NCBI RefSeq assembly: GCF_002075885.1
Contig: NZ_MDET01000023.1
Coordinates: forward strand, 124,001-188,000
Direction of reading: 5' to 3'
DNA from: Manganibacter manganicus
GTDB taxonomy: Bacteria; Pseudomonadota; Alphaproteobacteria; Rhizobiales; Rhizobiaceae
Length of the DNA stretch: 64,000 nt
Translations under genes and position numbers: made by a program
In this document: piece by piece, positions 57,463 through 64,000 of the stretch
How positions within the stretch are numbered: the stretch's first letter is position 1
Layout: the number at the start of each line of letters is the position of its first letter
The notes under the pieces: generated by a model
What the model was told of the DNA's origin: nothing
Database searches by the model: none
The model's input: only the letters and a program-made list of their open reading frames with translations

Positions 57463-59576
57463 GCCGCCATTGCCGCTGCCTGCCGCGCGCGCCACCAGTG
57501 CCAGCCGATCCACGCAAAGGCCAGCAGCCAGCCCGCCTCGTCGGTAAGCGGCAGCGCCAGAACCAGAAGCAGCCCCGCGGCAAAGGCGATCAGGCGTTCC
57601 CACCACGCAGCCCGCGCCACCAGAAAGCCGACCGCCGCCGCACCCCAAAGCACGATACCCATGCAGGCCTTGGCGACGATGTAGAAAACCTCGACCGGGT
57701 AGCCATAGGCGGCCGCGATTGGGCCGGGATCCTGCAACATCAGCGCCGGCGTATAGACAGCCATGAACGGAACGACAAAGCCGGCAATGGCGAGTTTGCT
57801 CGCCTGAACGCCAATCTTCAGCCCGCTTTCCTTGGCCATGGGGGCCGCGGCAAAAGCCGCCAGTGCCACAGGCGGGGTGAGGTCCGCCATGATGCCGAAA
57901 TAGAACACGAACATGTGGCTGACCACCAGCGGCACGCCGAGATGCAGCAGCGCCGGGCCGGCCAGCGAGGAGGTGATGATGTAGTTCGGGATGGTCGGGA
58001 TGCCCATGCCCAACACCAGGCAGGTCAGCATGGTCAGGATCAGCGACAGGAACAAATTGTTCTCGCCGATGGAAATAATCCAGCCGATGAAGGTAGAGGC
58101 GATGCCGGTCAGCGTCAGCGTGCCGATGACGATGCCGACAATGGCGCAGGCGATGCCGACGGGTAGCGCATTCTTGGCGCCTTCCGCCAGCGAGTCGACG
58201 CAGATTTGCAGCGTTTCGCGGCCGCCCTTGAACAGCAGGCAGGCGACGATCAACGCGCCGATCACCAGAGACAGGATATCGACGCCGTACTCCACGAAAG
58301 AGGCAGCGGCAATGCCGAGCGCGATCCAGAAGACGACGCGAAAGGCCAGCGGTCCGATCAGGGCGGCCAGCGGCGTGCCGAGAATGAGCACGATGGTCAG
58401 CGCCAGCCCCATCGTGCCGGCGAAGATCGGCGTATAACCGGCGAACAGCAGATAGACCAGCGCCGCGAGCGGCAGAACGAGCGGCCAGTGTTTTCGCACG
58501 GCCTCCCACGGGTTGGGCAGCGATGCCTTGTCCATGCCGCGCAAATTAGCCTTGCCGGCCTCGAGATAGACCTGCCAGAAACAGGCGCCGAAATAGAGCA
58601 CCGCCGGGATGATCGCCGCCTTGACCACGGCGGCATAGGGGATGTTCAGCGTCTCGGCCATGATGAAGGCGACCGCGCCCATCACCGGCGGCATGATCTG
58701 GCCACCCATCGAAGAGGTCGCCTCCACCGCGCCGGCAAAGGCCGAGCGGAAGCCGAAGCGCTTCATCAGCGGAATGGTGAACTGACCGGATGCCACGACA
58801 TTGGCGACGCCGGAGCCGGAAATGGTGCCCATCAGCGCCGACGACAGCACACACACCTGCGCCGGGCCGCCGCGCCACGAGCCGACCAGCCCCAGCGCGA
58901 AATCGTTGAACAGCGCGATCATGCCGGCGCGTTCGAGGAAGGCGGCGAAGACGACGAAGATGAAGATATAAGCGGCGGAAACATAGATTGGCGTGCCGTA
59001 AATGCCTTCGACGCCATAGGCGAAAACATCGACGATCTGCGAAAAATCATAGCCGCGATGGATGAAGGGCGGCGGCAGATGGTTGCCGATGAAGCAATAG
59101 CCAAGGAAGATGAAAGCGATGATGGCCAGCGGCAGGCCCATCAGCCTCCGCGTCGCCTCGAACACCAGCACGATCAGCACCGTGCCGACGATCAGGTCCG
59201 GCGTGGTCAGGAAGCCCGAGCGCATGATCAGTTCGTTGTAAAGCACCCAATGGTAGATGCCGGTGGCAAAGCCCAGCATGCCGAAGGTCCAGTACAGGGC
59301 CTTGGCTGCCTTCGATGTCATGCGCAGATTGGCGAGCAGGCCGAAGCCGAGCAGAAGCAGGAAGCCGACATGCATGGCCCGCACGACCTGGCTCGGCAAA
59401 TTGCCATAGGCCGCGGTATAAAGCTGGAAAACGGAGAAGGCGACGGCGATCAGGAATGCCAGTTTTCCGGCGAGGCCGTCGCCGAAACCGGGCGGCAGGC
59501 CCTCCGTCTGCTCCTCGACAACGGGCATATGAATCGTGGAGGCGCCGTCAGCGCCGCCTGATGTCGTCTGGCTCAA
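57459..59576 (-). CDS. TRAP transporter fused permease (4TM/12TM), TAXI type
   Basis: The product of about 705 residues fuses the small (DctQ-like) and large (DctM-like) TRAP permease domains, with around sixteen to eighteen membrane segments. Conserved pieces include GSGVANVVASGQFTIPLMKRFGF and EATSSMGGQIMPPVMGAVAFIMAE. I place the start at a TTG (complement of 59574-59576) because GGGAGAACCGAC precedes it; the first ATG is at 59528. It works with the TAXI binding protein encoded upstream and imports an organic acid or related compound of unknown identity by sodium symport. Confidence 0.93.
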   Translation of the reverse strand: MSQTTSGGADGASTIHMPVVEEQTEGLPPGFGDGLAGKLAFLIAVAFSVFQLYTAAYGNLPSQVVRAMHVGFLLLLGFGLLANLRMTSKAAKALYWTFGMLGFATGIYHWVLYNELIMRSGFLTTPDLIVGTVLIVLVFEATRRLMGLPLAIIAFIFLGYCFIGNHLPPPFIHRGYDFSQIVDVFAYGVEGIYGTPIYVSAAYIFIFVVFAAFLERAGMIALFNDFALGLVGSWRGGPAQVCVLSSALMGTISGSGVANVVASGQFTIPLMKRFGFRSAFAGAVEATSSMGGQIMPPVMGAVAFIMAETLNIPYAAVVKAAIIPAVLYFGACFWQVYLEAGKANLRGMDKASLPNPWEAVRKHWPLVLPLAALVYLLFAGYTPIFAGTMGLALTIVLILGTPLAALIGPLAFRVVFWIALGIAAASFVEYGVDILSLVIGALIVACLLFKGGRETLQICVDSLAEGAKNALPVGIACAIVGIVIGTLTLTGIASTFIGWIISIGENNLFLSLILTMLTCLVLGMGIPTIPNYIITSSLAGPALLHLGVPLVVSHMFVFYFGIMADLTPPVALAAFAAAPMAKESGLKIGVQASKLAIAGFVVPFMAVYTPALMLQDPGPIAAAYGYPVEVFYIVAKACMGIVLWGAAAVGFLVARAAWWERLIAFAAGLLLVLALPLTDEAGWLLAFAWIGWHWWRARQAAAMAA

Positions 59577-59658
59577 GTCGGTTCTCCCGTCGGCTACATT
59601 CCAGCGAAGCGACCGGTCGGACGCCCCGCAATGATGCCGCGCTCTTTTGGTATGCGGG

Positions 59659-60618
59659 CTACTTGATAATCCCGGCTTCCTTGTAATAGCGCTCCGCGCC
59701 CGGATGCAGCGGGATCGGCATGCCGTCCAAAGCCTTGGCGGGGTCGATGCCCTTGGCGGCGGAATGGGCGGCGACAAGCTGGTCGAGATGTTCGAACAGA
59801 AGCTTCGTCATCTGATAGGCCGTCTCGTCGGACACGCCGCTGTGGGAGACGAGGAAATTGCCGACAGCCGCGGTCGAGACATCCTCCGTCTGGCCTTCAT
59901 AGGTCCCGGCCGGAATAGTGGCGGCAACATAGGGTGCGCCGATCTTGGCCACCACATCCGCCGGCACGGCAACGACATTGATCGGTATAGATGTGGAAAG
60001 ATCACGGATCGAGGCAACGCCCAGCCCGGACGATTGCAGCGTGGCGTCGATCTGGCGGTTCTTCATCAGTTCGACCGATTCGGCAAAAGGCAGATATTCG
60101 ACCTTGCCGAGATCCTCGTATTTCATGCCGGCCGCGGCCAGAATGGCGCGGGCATTAAGCTCGGTGCCGGATTTCGGGGCACCGACCGAAAGGCTCTTGC
60201 CCTTGAGGTCGGCGAGCGTCTTGATGCCGGAATCCTTGCTGGCGACGATCTGGATATAATTCGGATAGATGGCGGCGATGCCGCGCAATTTGTCGAGCTT
60301 GCCGGGGAACCCCGCTTCGGTGTTGCCTTCGGCAGCGAACTTCACCGAATCGCCCAGCGCAAAGGCGATCTCGCCCTTGCCCTGCTGGAGCAGGTTCAGA
60401 TTTTCCACCGAGGCCTTGGTTGCCTGCACCTGAACACGGGCGCCTTCGATATTCTTGGAATAGATTTCCGACAGCGCCACGCCGAGCGGATAATAGACCC
60501 CGCTCGTACCGCCGGTCAGTACGTTGATGAATTCCTGCGCGGACGCCGTCACCGTGCCGGCGCCGGCAACAAGCGCGGCAACGCCGGTTGCAATCAACTT
60601 GTTTCTGAAATGGAACAT
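59659..60618 (-). CDS. TAXI-family TRAP transporter substrate-binding protein
   Basis: The 319-residue product has a signal peptide (MFHFRNKLIATGVAALVAGAGTVTASA) and the TAXI fold: LTGGTSGVYYPLGVALSEIYSK, LLQQGKGEIAFALGDSV and LADLKGKSLSVGAPKSGTELNARAIL. It captures the substrate in the periplasm for the fused TRAP permease, which follows after an 82-base gap. GGAGGACCAC precedes the ATG. TAXI proteins bind glutamate-like or aromatic compounds in the few studied cases; the ligand here is unknown. Confidence 0.94.
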   Translation of the reverse strand: MFHFRNKLIATGVAALVAGAGTVTASAQEFINVLTGGTSGVYYPLGVALSEIYSKNIEGARVQVQATKASVENLNLLQQGKGEIAFALGDSVKFAAEGNTEAGFPGKLDKLRGIAAIYPNYIQIVASKDSGIKTLADLKGKSLSVGAPKSGTELNARAILAAAGMKYEDLGKVEYLPFAESVELMKNRQIDATLQSSGLGVASIRDLSTSIPINVVAVPADVVAKIGAPYVAATIPAGTYEGQTEDVSTAAVGNFLVSHSGVSDETAYQMTKLLFEHLDQLVAAHSAAKGIDPAKALDGMPIPLHPGAERYYKEAGIIK

Positions 60619-60762
60619 GTGGTCCTCCCTTATGCAAATGCGAAAGATGCCGGGCGCCCCCCTTTTCGCACGGACGGGCGAGTTTAATCGGTGAAAGCGA
60701 AATGCCAACCCGCAAAACGCTGCGGCAAGGGCAGGTCCGGTTTGATCGAGCGGTATGTCCGA

Positions 60763-61740
60763 CTATCCGCCCAGCCCGTCGAACAGAACGGTCGAGAGAT
60801 AACGCTCGGCGAAGGAGGGAATGATCACCACCATCGACTTGCCGGCACTCTCCGGCCGGGCGCCGACAATTGCCGCGGCCTGCAAGGCGGCACCGGACGA
60901 AATGCCGACCGGCACGCCTTCAAGCCGAGCGACCAGCCGGGCATTGGCGACAGCATCCTCGTTGGAGACTGTAACGATCTCGTCATAGACCTTGGTGTCG
61001 AGGATTTTGGGCGCGAAACCGGCACCAAGCCCTTGGATTTTGTGTGGACCGGGCTGGCCGCCGGACAGCACCGCCGAGGCCGTCGGCTCGACGCCGACGA
61101 TCTTCACCGTCGGCTTGCGTTTTTTCAGCACCTGGCCGACGCCTGTAATGGTGCCGCCCGTGCCGATGCCGGCAACGACGATGTCAATCGCACCATCCGT
61201 ATCGTTCCAGATTTCCTCGGCGGTGGTGCGGCGGTGAATATCGGGATTGGCCGGGTTCTCGAATTGCTGCGGGATAACCGCATCCGGCAGCGTTTTGGCC
61301 AGTTCATCCGCCTTGGCGATGGCGCCGTTCATGCCCTTGGCACCGTCGGTCAGCACCAGTTCGGCGCCGAGCAGGGTCAGCATCTTGCGCCGCTCAACCG
61401 ACATGGTTTCCGGCATGGTCAGGATCAGTTTGTAGCCCTTGGCCGCGGCAGCGAATGCCAGCGCGATGCCCGTATTGCCGGAGGTCGGCTCGATCAGTGT
61501 CGATTTGCCGGGCGTGATCCGGCCTTCAGCCTCCAATGCCTCGATCATCGCCACGCCGATACGGTCCTTGACCGAGGCGATGGGATTAAAAAACTCCAGC
61601 TTGGCCAGCAGCGTAGCGACGATGCCTTTTTCCGCGGCATAGCGGTCCAGCCGCACCAAGGGTGTATCGCCGATCGTCTCGGTGATCGAGTTGAAGATGC
61701 GGCCACGGCCGGGAGCGCGCGCTGGAACGGTCTTACTCAT
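60763..61740 (-). CDS. cysK: Cysteine synthase A (O-acetylserine sulfhydrylase)
   Basis: CysK makes cysteine from O-acetylserine and sulfide. The 325-residue protein has the PLP lysine Lys58 ([11 protein letters not shown]), the [10 protein letters not shown] substrate loop and the [13 protein letters not shown] phosphate loop. The C-terminal SSGAALQAA motif is also present. Length and motifs fit CysK rather than cystathionine beta-synthase, which would carry extra domains. It lies between the TRAP operon and a small gene downstream of hrcA, with no obvious functional link to either. Confidence 0.95.
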   Translation of the reverse strand: MSKTVPARAPGRGRIFNSITETIGDTPLVRLDRYAAEKGIVATLLAKLEFFNPIASVKDRIGVAMIEALEAEGRITPGKSTLIEPTSGNTGIALAFAAAAKGYKLILTMPETMSVERRKMLTLLGAELVLTDGAKGMNGAIAKADELAKTLPDAVIPQQFENPANPDIHRRTTAEEIWNDTDGAIDIVVAGIGTGGTITGVGQVLKKRKPTVKIVGVEPTASAVLSGGQPGPHKIQGLGAGFAPKILDTKVYDEIVTVSNEDAVANARLVARLEGVPVGISSGAALQAAAIVGARPESAGKSMVVIIPSFAERYLSTVLFDGLGG

Positions 61741-61851
61741 GGATAATGGCTCCCGTGAATGGATCGCAGAATCTCGGGCCGGACCGGCCGCGCAACGAGG
61801 ATAGCCTAAGGGGCGGGCCAGTGAAAACCCGCATTGCCGGATACGCTCAAC

Positions 61852-62097
61852 TCAAGCCTTGCTGACGCCGAAATCCTCATCAAGCCGCTGCTCCAGTTCG
61901 ACAAGGTCGGCGGGAAGCGGCATGCCCATGGCCCGCAGTTCCGCCAGTTTCTCGCGCAGTTGCTCCTGAATCTGGTGCGCGTCCTCGGGCTGGTTGACCA
62001 TCTCCTGGAACAGCAACCCGATTTCGGCCTTGATCGCTTCCAACGCCAACTCACCCTCCAGCCAATCACCATGCCGCAACACCGCAAAAGCGGGCAC
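61852..62097 (-). CDS. Small coiled-coil protein downstream of hrcA
   Basis: The 81-residue protein begins MPAFAVLRHGDWLEGELALEAIKAEIGLLFQ, continues EAHQIQEQLREKLAEL-style (DAHQIQEQLREKLAELRAMG) and ends DFGVSKA. It is acidic and helical, with a coiled-coil pattern over residues 20-60. Its start codon directly abuts the hrcA stop (62098), which points to co-transcription and translational coupling. I do not recognise the family. The place is usually taken by grpE in this order, and the helical character is of interest in that light, but there is no GrpE similarity. Confidence 0.7.
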   Translation of the reverse strand: MPAFAVLRHGDWLEGELALEAIKAEIGLLFQEMVNQPEDAHQIQEQLREKLAELRAMGMPLPADLVELEQRLDEDFGVSKA

Positions 62098-63168
62098 TTA
62101 GCGCAGCATGCGCGAAATAAGCTGCGCCGTATAGTCCACCATCGGCACGATGCGGGCATAATTCAGGCGCGTCGGGCCGATCACGCCAAGCGCGCCGATG
62201 ACGCGTGCTTCCTTGTCGCGATAGGGCGCCACAACCAGCGAGGAGCCCGACAGCGAAAACAGCTTGTTCTCCGAGCCGATGAAGATGCGAACGCCCGAAC
62301 CCTGTTCGGCAAGGTCGAGAAGCTGGATCAATCCATCCTGCGTTTCCATATCCTCGAACAGCCGCTTCAAAAGCTCGATATCGGCCTGTGCAGTGACGTT
62401 TTCCAGGAGATTGGCGTGGCCGCGCACAATCAGCCGTGCCGGTTGGTCGCTTTCCGTCCCAACCCACAGTGCCAGGCCCTTCTCGACCAGTTGCTGCGAC
62501 AGCGTATCGAGTGCGGCGCGCGTCTCTTCCTTCAACCGACCGATCTCGATACGGGCTTCCGGCAGCGTACGGCCGCGAATATGGGCATTGAGAAAATTGG
62601 ACGCTTCGTGAAGCTGCGAAAGCGTGATGCCGGCCGGAAGGTCGATGACGCGGTTTTCCACGTCACCGCCCTGTGAAACCATGACGACGAGCGCCTTGGT
62701 GGGCTCCAGTTGGATGAACTCGATATGCTTCAGCGCCGCCTCATGCTTGGTCGCCAGCACAAGGCCGGCACCGCGCGACATGCCCGAAAGCATCTGGCTG
62801 GCCTCGGTCAGTAGATGTTCGAACGACGCGCCCTCGCCAGAGGCCTTGATTTGCGTATCGATGGAGCGGCGCTCCTCTTCCGTCAGGTCGCCGAGTTCCA
62901 TGAAGGCATCGACGAAAAAGCGCAGGCCTGCCTGCGTCGGCAGGCGTCCGGCGGAAATATGCGGCGCATAGATCAGGCCGAGATGCTCAAGATCGCTCAT
63001 GACATTGCGAATGGTCGCCGGCGAGAGCGAGGACGGCAAGACGCGCGACAGCGAACGTGAGCCGACCGGCTCGCCGTCGCGCAAAAAGGAATCGACAATG
63101 CGCCTGAAGATGTCGCGCGAGCGCGCATCGAGCGACTGCAGGGTCGGGTCTTTGATTGGCGTGTTCAT
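62098..63168 (-). CDS. hrcA: Heat-inducible transcription repressor HrcA
   Basis: HrcA represses groESL and dnaK operons by binding CIRCE elements. The 356-residue product begins LQSLDARSRDIFRRIVDSFLRDGEPVGSRSLSR, the N-terminal winged-helix region, followed by SPATIRNVMSDLEHLGLIYAPHISAGRLPT. A C-terminal GAF-like domain ends NYARIVPMVDYTAQLISRMLR. The start at 63168 is preceded by a divergent region shared with rph. I found no CIRCE palindrome in that 146-base region, so HrcA is probably not autoregulated from here. grpE, its common neighbour, is absent. Confidence 0.95.
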   Translation of the reverse strand: MNTPIKDPTLQSLDARSRDIFRRIVDSFLRDGEPVGSRSLSRVLPSSLSPATIRNVMSDLEHLGLIYAPHISAGRLPTQAGLRFFVDAFMELGDLTEEERRSIDTQIKASGEGASFEHLLTEASQMLSGMSRGAGLVLATKHEAALKHIEFIQLEPTKALVVMVSQGGDVENRVIDLPAGITLSQLHEASNFLNAHIRGRTLPEARIEIGRLKEETRAALDTLSQQLVEKGLALWVGTESDQPARLIVRGHANLLENVTAQADIELLKRLFEDMETQDGLIQLLDLAEQGSGVRIFIGSENKLFSLSGSSLVVAPYRDKEARVIGALGVIGPTRLNYARIVPMVDYTAQLISRMLR

Positions 63169-63314
63169 GGTGGCCTGCAAGATATAAAACCTCCACAGGC
63201 AATGACAAGGCAAAGAGTCTTGTCGCTGCTTCGGCATGATCGCGCCGCTTTTTCTTTGCGCTCCGCCGCACCGAGGGCTAAAAGCCGCGGCAGTTTCCCC
63301 TTTCCGGAGTTCCC

Positions 63315-64000
63315 ATGCGACCGTCCAAACGCCAGCCCGATGAAATGCGCGCCATAGCCTTTGAACGCGGCATATCGAAACATGCGGAAGGGTCCTGCCT
63401 CGTCAAGTTCGGCGATACGCATGTTCTGTGTACCGCCAGCCTCGAAGAAAAGGTGCCGGGCTGGATGCGCAATTCCGGCAAGGGCTGGGTAACGGCCGAA
63501 TATGGCATGCTGCCGCGCTCGACCGGCGAGCGCATGCGCCGGGAAGCCTCGTCCGGCAAGCAGGGCGGTCGCACGCTGGAAATCCAGCGCCTTATCGGGC
63601 GCTCGCTCAGGGCGGTTGTCGATCTCCAGGCGCTTGGCGAACGGCAGATCACCGTCGATTGCGACGTCATCCAGGCGGATGGCGGCACCCGCACGGCTTC
63701 GATTACCGGTGGATGGGTAGCACTTTACGACTGCCTGCGCTGGATGGAGGCGCGGCAGATGGTCAGCCTGCCGAAAGTGCTGAAAGATCATGTCGCGGCG
63801 ATTTCCTGCGGCATCTACGACGGCCAGCCGGTGATCGACCTCGATTACCTCGAAGATTCGTCCGCCGGCACCGACGCCAATTTCGTCATGACCGGCAAGA
63901 GCGGCATCGTCGAGATCCAGGGCACGGCCGAGGGCGAGCCGTTCTCGGAGGAGCAATTCGCCGCGCTGATGGGATTGGCCAAGAAAGGCATTTCGCGGTT
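63315..64000 (+). CDS. rph: Ribonuclease PH (partial at right edge)
   Basis: Ribonuclease PH trims the 3' ends of tRNA precursors by phosphorolysis. The frame starts at ATG 63315 after GGAGTTCCC and runs open to the window end, giving 228 of about 240 residues. [18 protein letters not shown] opens the protein; later come [19 protein letters not shown] and [23 protein letters not shown]. The phosphate-binding region [19 protein letters not shown] follows. It is divergent from hrcA, the usual arrangement in Rhizobiales. Confidence 0.95.
   Translation, partial: MRPSKRQPDEMRAIAFERGISKHAEGSCLVKFGDTHVLCTASLEEKVPGWMRNSGKGWVTAEYGMLPRSTGERMRREASSGKQGGRTLEIQRLIGRSLRAVVDLQALGERQITVDCDVIQADGGTRTASITGGWVALYDCLRWMEARQMVSLPKVLKDHVAAISCGIYDGQPVIDLDYLEDSSAGTDANFVMTGKSGIVEIQGTAEGEPFSEEQFAALMGLAKKGISR

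Noticed and set aside
57079..58509. 476-codon minus-strand frame
   Set aside because: Only its last 127 codons are the DUF1850 gene; the rest is the wrong frame of the TRAP permease.
58206..59561. 451-codon open frame antisense to the TRAP permease
   Set aside because: Very rich in Arg, Asp, Gln and His with no fold signature, as expected opposite membrane-protein codons.
63169..63314. CIRCE element between hrcA and rph
   Set aside because: No TTAGCACTC-N9-GAGTGCTAA-like palindrome could be found.

Overview
The window is a gene-dense, GC-rich chromosomal segment of an alphaproteobacterium of the Rhizobiales (Hyphomicrobiales), most likely the Phyllobacteriaceae/Mesorhizobium side. Three things point there: the order tsaB-rimI-olsA-miaB-phoH-ybeY-tlyC-lnt-praR-metK-trmB next to rimP-nusA-ylxR-infB-rbfA-truB-rpsO-pnp and fabB-fabI; an Irr-type iron control element in front of mbfA; and intergenic palindromic repeats of a kind I associate with that family. 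No tRNA, rRNA, CRISPR array, insertion sequence or prophage was recognised.

Region 1 (1-12.1 kb) holds the end of a fatty-acid synthesis operon (fabB 3' end, fabI), a converging rRNA methyltransferase (rsmC-like), and the minus-strand translation/RNA operon rimP-nusA-ylxR-infB-rbfA-truB-rpsO-pnp. A terminator-shaped hairpin with a U-run lies just before rimP and looks like an attenuator. Region 2 (12.1-15.5 kb) is a tripartite tricarboxylate transporter operon (tctC-tctB-tctA) plus a 54-residue small protein. The block sits inside otherwise conserved synteny and carries TGTTGCA-type operator motifs near both ends.

Region 3 (15.6-28.4 kb) reads from glcB (malate synthase G) through tRNA modification (tsaB, miaB, trmB), ribosome maturation (rimI, ybeY, phoH), envelope lipids (olsA/plsC, lnt), a CorC/TlyC protein, the regulator PraR and metK. 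Region 4 (28.5-33.3 kb) has a lone hydantoinase A-type protein, about 1 kb of repeat-rich non-coding DNA with nested inverted repeats and three REP-like elements, and lepA.

Region 5 (33.5-50.6 kb) is accessory and envelope-oriented. It has small exported proteins (an MXKDX-repeat protein, a PepSY-like protein, two hypotheticals), a TadG-like protein, an exported MsrA, two ABC-2 exporters, a soluble MprF-type (DUF2156) protein, a flavin monooxygenase, a PAP2 phosphatase, a small XRE regulator with a SulP transporter, a CYTH protein and a threonine/serine dehydratase. A CecR-type TetR regulator heads the second exporter operon. Its promoter has a perfect 22-bp palindrome exactly filling the spacer and implies a leaderless mRNA.

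Region 6 (50.7-64 kb) contains mbfA under an Irr-type box, a two-gene NIPSNAP/ABM operon divergent from a frameshifted ArsR regulator, the Ku-LigD end-joining pair, a TRAP-TAXI importer with DUF1850, cysK, and hrcA divergent from rph (cut by the window end). The strongest leads are regulatory: the rimP attenuator, the leaderless tetR promoter, the mbfA iron box, the duplicated ArsR-type operators, and the facing heptamer arrays between the HlyD and ATPase genes.
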